Assembly (NCBI GenBank): GCA_025928655.1
Contig: JAICJC010000018.1
Span: 1-39,840, forward strand
Direction of reading: 5' to 3'
Source of the DNA: Thermoleophilia bacterium
GTDB taxonomy: Bacteria > Actinomycetota > Thermoleophilia > Gaiellales > JAICJC01
Length of the DNA stretch: 39,840 bases
How positions within the stretch are numbered: position 1 is the first letter of the stretch; each line of letters starts with the position of its first letter. A model generated the notes under the pieces. The model saw only the letters and a program-made list of their open reading frames with translations, had not been told where the DNA came from and did no database searches. A program made the translations under genes and the position numbers. This document shows positions 25,758 through 34,253 of the stretch, piece by piece.

Positions 25758-26576
25758 TCAGGCAGGCTCGCCGGCGTACACCAGCTCGGCCAGGCGGGTC
25801 GACCACTCCCGGTCGCGGGCGGCCGTCGCCCGGGTGCGCGAGCGGAGGTCGAGCGGCAGCGCCGGATCGTCGACCAGGAACACGTCTGCGCCGGCCTCGC
25901 GCACGATCAGCCAGGCCGCGGCCAGGTCGACCGACCGGGAGGGCTTCAGCGTCGCGACGGCATCGACCCGCCCGTCGGCCAGCTGGCACAGGGCCAGCGC
26001 CAGGGCGCCCATGACCCTGATCCGGCCGACGTTCCCGTCCATGCGCCCGGCGGCCTGCGCGACCAGGGCCGCGTTCGTGGCCTCGAAGTCGACGATGCCG
26101 AACCGCTCCTTGGGCCGGATCCCGCCCAGCGGCCGCCCGTCCACCGCCGCGCCCGCCCCCGCCTCGGCCACCCACTCCTCGCCGCTGCCGAGGTCGCGCA
26201 CGTAGCCGAACCGGACGTCCGCGATGGTCGGGCCGTCGGCGAAGGCGATCGAGAGGCAGTAGAACGGCAGCCGCCGCTTCGCGTTCAGGGACCCGTCGAT
26301 CGGGTCGACGATCACCACCCAGGGGCTCTCGCCCGACCCGAAGGTGCGCTCGCCGAGCTCCTCCGACACGAGCCGGAAGTCGATGCCCTGCGCGTGCAGC
26401 TGCTCGAGCTGGGCGACGGCCGCCTGCTCGGCCCGGTCGTCGATCACCGTGGTGTCGTCCCCGCCGCTGCCCCGGCCCACGACCGGCTCGCGGTCGTCGC
26501 GGGTCGGGAGGTCGGCGAGTGCGGCCTCCACGTCCGCGGCCACGCGGCGGCAGAACTCGAGCCACGCCTGCCGCAT
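25758..26576 (-). CDS. Inositol monophosphatase-family phosphatase
   Basis: 272 residues of the IMPase/FBPase/CysQ superfamily, which uses Mg2+ to remove phosphate from small molecules. Metal-site motifs are visible: VSEELGE, VDPIDGSLNAKR and SVDLAAAWLIVREAGAD. The lysine and arginine after DGSLN differ from classic IMPase (DGTTNF), so the substrate may not be inositol phosphate. ATG 26576 lies in a TGATG junction with the DUF1015 stop; an alternative GTG at 26579 would add one residue. Coupling to DUF1015 suggests a shared pathway. Confidence 0.85.
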   Translation of the reverse strand: MRQAWLEFCRRVAADVEAALADLPTRDDREPVVGRGSGGDDTTVIDDRAEQAAVAQLEQLHAQGIDFRLVSEELGERTFGSGESPWVVIVDPIDGSLNAKRRLPFYCLSIAFADGPTIADVRFGYVRDLGSGEEWVAEAGAGAAVDGRPLGGIRPKERFGIVDFEATNAALVAQAAGRMDGNVGRIRVMGALALALCQLADGRVDAVATLKPSRSVDLAAAWLIVREAGADVFLVDDPALPLDLRSRTRATAARDREWSTRLAELVYAGEPA

Positions 26577-27865
26577 CACGCGTCCAGCGGATTGAACAGG
26601 AAGCCGCTGAAGAGCTTGGGGAAGAAGTACGTGGATTTCTGCGGCATCACGGCTCCGGCCGCGGCGACGGCGCGCACCTGCTCGACGGCCGGCGGGCGCA
26701 GCAGGAACGCGGCCGAGGCCTCACCCTGGTCGACGAGCGCGGTGGCGGCGCCGAGGTCGCGCACGTACCGGATCGACTCGGTGGTCTGGAACTGGGCCGG
26801 ATCGAGCAGCCCCAGGAGCGGCGCGAGGACGACGGCCTCGAGCACCGCCGAGTCGATCGAGCGCAGCGGCGCGGGAGTGCCCATCATCGCCATCCCGACC
26901 GCAGCCCGGTCGCGCAGCGTGCACAGGAGCGCCCGGCGGTCGGCGCCCCGCCAGACGGCGAACGCGACGGTGTCCGCGGGCACGAGCCGCAGCGCCTCCT
27001 CGACCTGGCCCGGGGGCCCCTCCAGCTCGCTCACGTCGAACGCGTGCAGCACCTCGTCGGTGACCTCGCGCCGGCCCATGACGACGCGGTGGGTGGGGTA
27101 GATCTCGAGGCCCCCGCCCTCGAAGTTCACCAGGTGCATGAGGATGAAGTCGTAGGGCTCGTCGCCGGCGGGGTCGCCGTCGCGGACGCGGCGCTCGTCG
27201 CGGTAGGCGAGCGCCGTCTCGTAACGGTGGTGGCCGTCGGCGATGAGGATGCTCTGCTCGGCCATCGCCTCCTGGACGGCGGCGATGGCGCCGGCGTCGG
27301 TGACCGGCCAGAAGCGGTGAGTGGTGCCGTCGCCGTCGCACACCTCCATCGCCGGCTCTCCCGACGCGTGCGCGAGCAGGGCGTCCCGCGGGGCCGAGGA
27401 GGGATCGTCGTAGAGCCCGAACACCGGGGAGAGGTTGGTGGAGGTCGCGCGCATCAGCTCCAGCCGGCCGGCCTTGGCAGCGGCGTGCGTCTGCTCGTGC
27501 GGGCGCACCCGGCCCTCGGCGTAGTCCGACAGGTGAACGGCCGAGAGGAAGCCCGACCGGCTGCCCTCGGCGCCGTCGGGGCCGACGTAGTCCTGGACGT
27601 GCCACCACACGGCCGGCCGCTCGTCCTGGCGCAGGACGCCGTCCTGGCGCCACTCGTACAGCAGCCGCCCGGCCCGGCTGGGCGACTCGGGCAGCACCAG
27701 GTGGACGGCCGAGTACTCGCTGGTCGCGGCGTAGCGCTCGCGGTCGGCGGGCGGGATCACGTCGTAGGGCGGCACGACGACGTCGTCGAGGGAGACGCGG
27801 TCGGTGTCGTAGCGGAGCGCCCGCAGGGGGCGCAGGGCCTCACGCGTGCCGGGCTGTGATGCCAT
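26576..27865 (-). CDS. DUF1015 family protein (SbnI/SerK-like kinase candidate)
   Basis: 429 residues, the usual family length. Signatures are VVVPPYDVIPPADRERYA near the start, SVFL-type replaced by VFGLYDD, then ILIADGHHRYETALAYRD at about 205-222 and VMPQKSTYFFPKLFSGF near the end. Members are often next to serine-biosynthesis genes and are annotated as uncharacterised or SbnI/SerK-like; kinase activity here is inference. ATG 27865 follows TAGTAT by 7 nt. The 65-bp repeat at 27891-27955 lies in the divergent promoter region shared with the HD nuclease gene. It is coupled to the phosphatase gene downstream. Confidence 0.85.
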   Translation of the reverse strand: MASQPGTREALRPLRALRYDTDRVSLDDVVVPPYDVIPPADRERYAATSEYSAVHLVLPESPSRAGRLLYEWRQDGVLRQDERPAVWWHVQDYVGPDGAEGSRSGFLSAVHLSDYAEGRVRPHEQTHAAAKAGRLELMRATSTNLSPVFGLYDDPSSAPRDALLAHASGEPAMEVCDGDGTTHRFWPVTDAGAIAAVQEAMAEQSILIADGHHRYETALAYRDERRVRDGDPAGDEPYDFILMHLVNFEGGGLEIYPTHRVVMGRREVTDEVLHAFDVSELEGPPGQVEEALRLVPADTVAFAVWRGADRRALLCTLRDRAAVGMAMMGTPAPLRSIDSAVLEAVVLAPLLGLLDPAQFQTTESIRYVRDLGAATALVDQGEASAAFLLRPPAVEQVRAVAAAGAVMPQKSTYFFPKLFSGFLFNPLDA

Positions 27866-27872
27866 CCGCGGG

Positions 27873-27878
27873 ATACTA
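27873..27878 (-). promoter_or_regulatory. -10 box for leaderless DUF1015 mRNA
   Basis: TAGTAT on the minus strand, 7 nt before ATG 27865. The region where a -35 box would lie is inside the repeat element at 27891-27955. Confidence 0.45.
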
Positions 27879-27890
27879 CGGGACGGCGAC

Positions 27891-27955
27891 CGGGGTCAGA
27901 CCCCGTACAGAAGTGCAACGGAACTGCAACGGCCGCCGTTCGGGGTCTGACCCCG
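27891..27955. repeat. 65-bp composite palindromic repeat, copy 1
   Basis: Ends are the 15-bp palindromes CGGGGTCAGACCCCG (27891-27905) and CGGGGTCTGACCCCG (27941-27955). The interior has two 11-bp tandem units containing CAACGG. Reverse-complemented, it aligns without gaps to copy 2 at 39365-39429, with 54 of 65 positions identical by my count. It sits between divergent genes. Confidence 0.85.
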
Positions 27956-27978
27956 ATCCCCGGCCGACCGCCGGCCGA

Positions 27979-27984
27979 TAAAGT
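27979..27984 (+). promoter_or_regulatory. -10 box of the OB-HD nuclease gene
   Basis: TAAAGT, 9 nt before ATG 27994. No clear Shine-Dalgarno sequence intervenes, so a leaderless or very short leader is likely. Confidence 0.4.
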
Positions 27985-27993
27985 GTCGCGGAG

Positions 27994-28851
27994 ATGGCGG
28001 GCGACACCTATGTGGCCGATCTGAGCGAGGGGACGCTCGTCGACGCCACCTTCGCCGTCCAGCGCAAGCAGCGCCGCCACACGCGCAACGGCGACCCGTT
28101 CCTCTCGATGGAGCTCGCCGACCGCACCGGCCGCGTGCCGGGCGTCGTCTGGAACGACGTGAACCTGCTCGGCGCGCGCTTCGACCAGGGCGACACGGTG
28201 CGCGTGCTGGGACGGGTCGAGAGCTACGGGGGCCGGCTGCAGATCGCCGTGCGCGACGTGGAGAAGATCGACGCCGGCGACCCGCTCGACCTCGTCCCGG
28301 GCGCCCGCCGCGACGCCGAGACGCTGGACGGGTTCGTCGAGTTCCTGGCCGGCGAGGTCGCCCACCCCGGCCTGCGCGGGCTGCTCGAGCGGTTCCTGAC
28401 CGACGCCCGCTTCCGCGAGCGGCTGCGCTCGGCCCCCGCCTCCCAGACGCACCACGACTACGCGGGGGGCCTGCTCGAGCACACGGTCGCCGTCGCGACC
28501 CTGTGCCGCGAGACCGCCGGGCTGCACCCGCGCCTGAACTCCGACATCCTGCTCACGGCCGCGCTCCTGCACGACGCGGGCCGCACGGAGACATTCCGGC
28601 CCGGCGTCACGATCGCGGTCTCCGAGCAGGGGCGCATGCTCGGCCACGTCCTGGCCGGCGTGCGCATGATCGACGCCGCCGCGCGCGAGGCCGGCCTGGC
28701 GGACGACGTGCTCCTGCCGCTCCTGAACGCCGTCGCCGGCCACCACGGCCCGATCGAGGGCCGCCGGCTGGAGACCGCCGAGGCGGTGGCGCTCTACCAC
28801 GCGAACTCGCTCGACGCCCGCGTGGGGGAGGCGCTCTCCGGCCGTGGCTGA
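27994..28851 (+). CDS. OB-fold and HD-domain nuclease, YhaM-type 3'-5' exoribonuclease
   Basis: 285 residues. An N-terminal OB-fold nucleic-acid-binding domain (about 15-92; FLSMELADRTGRVPGVVW and DTVRVLGRVESYGGRLQI) precedes an HD phosphohydrolase domain. The metal motif is H163 in GLLEHTVAVA and H193-D194 in ALLHDAGR, with a further histidine pair in AVAGHHGP. This order matches Bacillus YhaM, a 3'-5' exonuclease on RNA and ssDNA. ATG 27994 follows TAAAGT. It overlaps the SDR gene by 8 nt. Confidence 0.85.
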   Translation: MAGDTYVADLSEGTLVDATFAVQRKQRRHTRNGDPFLSMELADRTGRVPGVVWNDVNLLGARFDQGDTVRVLGRVESYGGRLQIAVRDVEKIDAGDPLDLVPGARRDAETLDGFVEFLAGEVAHPGLRGLLERFLTDARFRERLRSAPASQTHHDYAGGLLEHTVAVATLCRETAGLHPRLNSDILLTAALLHDAGRTETFRPGVTIAVSEQGRMLGHVLAGVRMIDAAAREAGLADDVLLPLLNAVAGHHGPIEGRRLETAEAVALYHANSLDARVGEALSGRG

Positions 28852-29551
28852 TCGCGTCGTCCTCATCACCGGCGCGTCGACCGGGATCGGCGCCGCCACC
28901 GCCCGCCGCGCCGTCGCGGGCGGCGATCGGGTCGTGCTGGCCGCCCGGCGCAAGGAGGCGCTCGACGCGCTCGCCGGCGAGCTGGGAGCCGGCAACGCGC
29001 TCGCCGTCGCCTGCGACGTGACCGAGTGGGATCAGGTCGAGGCGCTCGCGCACGCGGCGCTCGAGCGGTTCGGCCGCATCGACGTCGTGTTCGCGAACGC
29101 CGGCTTCGGCGCCGCCCGCGGCTTCCTGAAGGAGTCGCCGGAGCACTGGCGCTCCATGGTGCTCACGAACGTGCTCGGCATCGCCTACACGATCAGGGCG
29201 ACGCTGGGGCACCTGCTCGAGCGCGGCACCGGCCACTACGTCATCACGAGCTCCATCGCCGGACGCCGGTCGCTGCCGGGCTCGCTCTACTCGGCCACGA
29301 AGTTCGCCGTCACCGGCATCGGCCAGAGCCTGCGCGCCGAGCTGCGCGAGACGCACGGGAACGCCCGCATCCGGGTCACGCTGATCGAGCCCGGCGCCGT
29401 CGAGACGCCGTTCTTCGACAACCCTGGCCAGGGCCGCCTGGAGGCCGACGACATCGCGGGCGCCGTCATGTGGGCGCTCGACCAGCCCGAGCACGTCGAC
29501 GTGAGCGAGGTGCTGATCATGCCGACCGCGCAGGGCGCGGTGCGGCGGTAG
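28844..29551 (+). CDS. Short-chain dehydrogenase/reductase
   Basis: 235 residues of the classical SDR family. The cofactor motif GASTGIG is near residues 9-15, NAGFGAARG near 86-94, the catalytic serine in ITSSIAGRRS, and YSATK (tyrosine and lysine) near 149-153. EPGAVETPFF follows at the usual place. An arginine-rich stretch after the first beta-strand pair (AARRKEAL) suggests NADP(H) preference. The substrate cannot be told. GTG 28844 overlaps the nuclease gene by 8 nt. Confidence 0.9.
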   Translation: MADRVVLITGASTGIGAATARRAVAGGDRVVLAARRKEALDALAGELGAGNALAVACDVTEWDQVEALAHAALERFGRIDVVFANAGFGAARGFLKESPEHWRSMVLTNVLGIAYTIRATLGHLLERGTGHYVITSSIAGRRSLPGSLYSATKFAVTGIGQSLRAELRETHGNARIRVTLIEPGAVETPFFDNPGQGRLEADDIAGAVMWALDQPEHVDVSEVLIMPTAQGAVRR

Positions 29552-29554
29552 CGA

Positions 29555-29929
29555 TCACGCTCCCTCGAAGCCCCGCAGCGGGCTGGGATGAGCCGGCTGG
29601 TACAGGCCCACCTCGCCCCCGCCCGGCACGCGCAGCGACGTCACCAGGCCAAACCGCTGCTCGGTGACGGGCGACGTCAGCTCGACGCCGCGCGCCTCGA
29701 GCTCGGCGGCGGTGCGGCGGATGTCCCGGCACATCAGGAAGAGCTGGTGCTCGCCGGCCGTGCGGTCGTTGCCGTCGGCCGGATGCACCGCGAGCTCGGC
29801 CGGCGGGAGCGCGAAGATCAGCCAGCCGCCGCCGGCGTCGACCGAGTCCAGGCCGAGCACGTCGCGCAGAAAGGCCCGGGCAGCCTCGGCGTCGTCTGCG
29901 AAGAGCAGCGCATGCACCCCGTCGATCAC
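29555..29929 (-). CDS. VOC-family (glyoxalase/bleomycin-resistance-like) protein
   Basis: 124 residues with one VOC module. HALLFADDAEAARAFLRDVLGL near the start and the repeat-like second half (LFLMCRDIRRTAAELEARGVEL, then VTSLRVPGGGEVGLYQP) are typical. Candidate metal ligands are H6, E/H positions in ELAVHPADG and the glutamate in GGEVGLYQ. It could be a metal-binding isomerase or dioxygenase, or a drug-binding protein. GTG 29929 is the only start that keeps the first strand. It converges on the SDR gene with 3 nt between stops. Confidence 0.75.
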   Translation of the reverse strand: MIDGVHALLFADDAEAARAFLRDVLGLDSVDAGGGWLIFALPPAELAVHPADGNDRTAGEHQLFLMCRDIRRTAAELEARGVELTSPVTEQRFGLVTSLRVPGGGEVGLYQPAHPSPLRGFEGA

Positions 29930-29956
29930 GCGTGCAGTATTTCCGAAACGGGGGCC

Positions 29957-31036
29957 TCAGACGTTGAAGCGGATGTTCAGCGTGTCGCCGTCGGCCACCA
30001 CGTAGTCGCGGCCCTCGACCCGCACCCAGCCGCGCCGCTTGGCCTCGGCCTCCGAGCCGGCCTCGACCAGCCTGTCCCACTCGATCACCTCGGCCCGGAT
30101 GAACCCGCGCTCGAGGTCGGAGTGGATCCGGCCCGCCGCCTGCTGTGCGTTCTGGCCGCGGCGGATCGTCCACGCCCGCGTCTCCTTGGGCCCCGTGGTG
30201 AAGAACGGGATCAGGTCGAGCAGGCGATACGCCGCCAGCGTCACCAGGTCGAGCGCGGGCCGCTCGATGCCGAGGTCGGCCAGGAACGCCTCGGCGTCCT
30301 CCGGCGGCAGCTCCCGCAGCTCCGCCTCGATCTTGGCGTTCACGGCGATGCACTCGCTGCCGCGCTCGGCGGCGAAGCGCTCCACCGCCGCCACGGCCTC
30401 CGCGTCGCCGCCCTCGTCGACGTTGGCGACGTACAGCTCCGGCTTGGCCGTCAGCAGGTCGAGCGACGCGGGCACCTCGACCGGGCACGACCGCGCGGGC
30501 CGGCCCTCCTCCAGCCACTCGCGCAGCGTCTCGAGCGCCGTCCCCTCCGCGACGGCGGCCGCCTCGCCGCCCTTGGCCGCCTTCCCGACCCGCTCGGCCC
30601 GCCGCTCGATGGCGGCCAGGTCGGCGAGGACGAGCTCGAGCTCCACCGTCTCGGCATCCTCGAGCGGGTCGATCCGGCCGGCGGGATGCGCGACCGCGTC
30701 GTCCTGGAAGCAGCGCAGGACGTGCAGCACGGCATCGGTGTTGCGGATGCTGCCGAGGAACTGGTTGCCGAGCCCCTCGCCGTGCGACGCGCCGCTCACG
30801 AGCCCGGCGATGTCGACCACCTGCAGCGTCGCCGGCACGATCTTGCCCGACTGCGAGCTCGAGACCGCGTCGAGCGCCTCCAGGCGGGGATCGCGGACGT
30901 CGGCGACCCCGTGCACCGTCTCGACCGTCGAGAACATGTGCGGCGCGACGACGGCGCCGCCGCCGGCCAGCGCGTCGAACAGGGTCGACTTGCCGCTGTT
31001 CGGCAGGCCGACCAGGCCGACCTCGACACCTGCCAT
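29957..31036 (-). CDS. ychF: YchF/Ola1 family ATPase
   Basis: 359 residues, an Obg-related translation-factor P-loop protein that binds the ribosome and prefers ATP. The P-loop is GLPNSGKSTLFDAL (9-22), and DIAGLVSGASHGEGLGN is the G3 region. In place of NKxD the G4 site reads NVDE, the NxxE form that explains ATP preference. The C-terminal TGS-like domain includes FFTTGPKETRAWTIRRG, and the protein ends VVADGDTLNIRFNV. ATG 31036 shares one base with the PAP2 stop (TGATG); the upstream open frame is a shadow. Confidence 0.93.
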   Translation of the reverse strand: MAGVEVGLVGLPNSGKSTLFDALAGGGAVVAPHMFSTVETVHGVADVRDPRLEALDAVSSSQSGKIVPATLQVVDIAGLVSGASHGEGLGNQFLGSIRNTDAVLHVLRCFQDDAVAHPAGRIDPLEDAETVELELVLADLAAIERRAERVGKAAKGGEAAAVAEGTALETLREWLEEGRPARSCPVEVPASLDLLTAKPELYVANVDEGGDAEAVAAVERFAAERGSECIAVNAKIEAELRELPPEDAEAFLADLGIERPALDLVTLAAYRLLDLIPFFTTGPKETRAWTIRRGQNAQQAAGRIHSDLERGFIRAEVIEWDRLVEAGSEAEAKRRGWVRVEGRDYVVADGDTLNIRFNV

Positions 31037-31476
31037 CAGATCCTCGCCGCCGCCGTGCCGGTGACCGCCCCGACGGCCGCGCCCGCGACGACGTCGCTCA
31101 TGTGGTGCACGCCGGCGTAGGCCCGGCTCAGGGCCATCGCCGCCGCCATCGACACCCACAGGGGCGCCAGCCGCGGCCGCACCGTGCAGAGCGCGATCGC
31201 AGCCGCCGTCGACATCGCGGCGTGGCTGGACGGGAACGAGGACGACGACGGCGCCGGCACGAGCGCGTCGGCGGCCGGATCGGGCGGGCGCTCGCGGCCC
31301 ACCGCCTGCTTCACCGCGTAGTTCACGGCGAGCGTCCCCCACACCGTGGCAGCCACCCGCACCGGCCGGCCGCAGCCGACGCCGATCGCGACCCAGAGCA
31401 GGCCGTAGTCACCGGCGCGGGTGTACGGCCGGACGACGCGGTCGAGGGCGGGGTGCCGCCACCGGCCGAGGGTCAG
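31036..31476 (-). CDS. PAP2-family phosphatase, membrane-associated
   Basis: About 146 residues, a short member of the phosphatidic acid phosphatase 2 superfamily. The three catalytic motifs are visible: KQAVGRERPP, SFPSSHAA and RAYAGVHHMSDVVAG. Hydrophobic segments surround them. The start is unusual: no ATG or GTG lies at a suitable place, while CTG at 31476 makes a 4-nt CTGA overlap with the preceding stop, like the other junctions of this operon. An ATG at 31614 would add 46 residues that shadow the neighbouring gene. Confidence 0.7.
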   Translation of the reverse strand: MTLGRWRHPALDRVVRPYTRAGDYGLLWVAIGVGCGRPVRVAATVWGTLAVNYAVKQAVGRERPPDPAADALVPAPSSSSFPSSHAAMSTAAAIALCTVRPRLAPLWVSMAAAMALSRAYAGVHHMSDVVAGAAVGAVTGTAAARI

Positions 31477-31694
31477 AACCCCACCCGGCCGACGTGGGCC
31501 TCGTGCTTCACGTAGCTGATCTTGGAGACGTCGACGTGGTACGTGGAGCTCTCGTCCCCCGAGAACGTCGCCACGCCCTTGCCCGACTTCAGGGTCTCCT
31601 CGAGCCCGGCCCACTCCTTCGCGGCGATCTTCGTGACCACGATCAGCCCGCCGTCGAAGCCGATCTCCACACGCGACACATCAGCTGCTGCCAT
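31473..31694 (-). CDS. Small conserved-looking protein of unknown function
   Basis: 73 residues starting MAAADVSRVEIGFDGG. Strand-like stretches (GLIVVTKIAAKEW, GVATFSGDESSTYHVDVSKIS) suggest a small beta or alpha-beta fold; no membrane segment or cysteine is seen. I do not recognise it. ATG 31694 has GGAGGG (minus strand, 31702-31707) 7 nt upstream, which also rules out the ATG at 31709 because it would sit on the ribosome-binding site. It overlaps methylmalonyl-CoA epimerase by 14 nt and PAP2 by 4 nt, so it is part of that operon. Confidence 0.6.
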   Translation of the reverse strand: MAAADVSRVEIGFDGGLIVVTKIAAKEWAGLEETLKSGKGVATFSGDESSTYHVDVSKISYVKHEAHVGRVGF

Positions 31695-32106
31695 GCCTGT
31701 TCCCTCCATATTGCACGTATTCGACCAGGACCCCGGCCACGCTGCCGGGATGGATGAACGCCACCTCGAGCCCGAACAGGCCCGGGCGCGGCTCGGTGTC
31801 GATCAGCTCGGCGCCGGCCTCCGCGGCATCGCGCAGCGAGGCGCGGATGTCGGACACCAGGTAGGCGACGTGGTGCATCCCCGGGCCGCGGTTGGCGAGG
31901 AACTTGCCGACGGGCGTGTCGTCCCCCAGCGGGCGCAGGAGCTCGACCCGGCTCTCGCCGACCCGTATCATCACCGCCTCCACCCCCTGGGACGGGACGG
32001 TCTCGCGATGTTCGACCACGCCGCCGAGGAGCCGCTGGTAAACATCCATCGCAGCGGGGAGGTCGTCCACGGCGTGGCCGATATGATGGATCGCTTCCGG
32101 ATGCAC
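31681..32106 (-). CDS. mce: Methylmalonyl-CoA epimerase
   Basis: 141 residues with two VOC modules. It interconverts (R)- and (S)-methylmalonyl-CoA in propionyl-CoA metabolism. Signatures are HHIGHAVDDLPAAMDVY with the first metal histidine, RVELLRPLGDDTPVGKFL, GPGMHHVAYLVSD with the second histidine, and a glutamate in VLVEYVQ. GTG 32106 begins directly before the first strand and follows TAGGAT by 8 nt; the longer frame up to 32172 is unlikely. It is first in a run with the 73-residue gene, PAP2 and ychF. The mutase and carboxylase are not in the window. Confidence 0.85.
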   Translation of the reverse strand: MHPEAIHHIGHAVDDLPAAMDVYQRLLGGVVEHRETVPSQGVEAVMIRVGESRVELLRPLGDDTPVGKFLANRGPGMHHVAYLVSDIRASLRDAAEAGAELIDTEPRPGLFGLEVAFIHPGSVAGVLVEYVQYGGNRHGSS

Positions 32107-32114
32107 TGGTCGGC

Positions 32115-32120
32115 ATCCTA
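32115..32120 (-). promoter_or_regulatory. -10 box for leaderless epimerase mRNA
   Basis: TAGGAT on the minus strand, 8 nt before GTG 32106, without a ribosome-binding site between. Confidence 0.4.
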
Positions 32121-32149
32121 CGAGAACACCGAAACCCGGAGGGTTTGCA

Positions 32150-32553
32150 ATGGGATTTCTGGACAAGCTCACGCAGCAGGCGAGCGGCGTCGCGTCGACG
32201 GTCGCCGAGAAGACCCAGGAGGTCGCGAAGGTCGGTCAGCTGCAGGTGCAGCTGCGCAACCTGAACGGCGAGGAGCGCGACGCGCTGGTCGAGTTCGGGC
32301 GCGAGGCGTTCAACCTGCACCAGGCGAACGCGCTCGCCGAGCGCTCGGGCGAGCTGGCCGGGCCGGCGGCGAAGATCGTCGACATCCGCGCCCAGATCGC
32401 CGCGAAGGAGCAGGAGATCGCCGCCGTGAAGAGCGACGGCTCGGCGGGTGACGCCGCGCCGGCGTCGGACACGGTCGAGAGCTCGGCCGAGGAGGTCGCG
32501 GATGCCCCGGCGGCGGAGACGCCGCCACCGCCACCCGGCGGGGCCCCCACCGT

Positions 32554-32557
<4 letters not shown>
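32150..32557 (+). CDS. Coiled-coil protein with acidic, proline-rich tail
   Basis: 135 residues. MGFLDKLTQQASGV could be an amphipathic membrane-touching helix. A helical region of heptad character follows (about 15-95; VGQLQVQLRNLNGEERDALVE, then AAKIVDIRAQIAAKEQEIAAV). The last 35 residues are rich in Ala, Glu and Pro and likely disordered (ETPPPPPGG). No enzyme motif is seen and the family is unknown to me. ATG 32150 has GGAGGG 6 nt upstream (32138-32143), and a possible -10 box TATGAT lies at 32082-32087. Its stop overlaps the convergent FtsH gene by 4 nt. Confidence 0.65.
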
Positions 32558-34149
<1,592 letters not shown>

Positions 34150-34156
34150 CGCCTCC

Positions 34157-34162
34157 AGCGTA
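34157..34162 (-). promoter_or_regulatory. -10 box for leaderless FtsH-like mRNA
   Basis: TACGCT on the minus strand, 7 nt before GTG 34149. The GGAGG between them is too near the start (2 nt) to be a usual ribosome-binding site. Confidence 0.45.
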
Positions 34163-34188
34163 CGGGAGATCCGGTGAGAGGAACACCC

Positions 34189-34217
34189 TTGCACCCGTTT
34201 GCCTTCCGGCATAGGGT
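34189..34217 (+). promoter_or_regulatory. Sigma-70-like promoter of the secreted cysteine-rich protein
   Basis: TTGCAC (34189-34194), a 17-bp spacer and TAGGGT (34212-34217) form the best two-part promoter in the window. The leader is about 30 nt and includes the purine-rich AAAGGGGGG (34242-34250) just before GTG 34254. Confidence 0.65.
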
Positions 34218-34253
34218 CACCCGCGGCAGGGATCCGAGGGGAAAGGGGGGCAA

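Noticed and set aside
23946..27101. Open frame of 1051 codons on the plus strand
   Set aside because: It runs opposite several well-supported minus-strand genes (secreted protein, membrane protein, Mrp, IMPase, DUF1015) and has no recognisable domain.
31477..31614. ATG 31614 as the PAP2 start
   Set aside because: The added 46 residues overlap the 73-residue gene in another frame and show no similarity to PAP2 N-termini.
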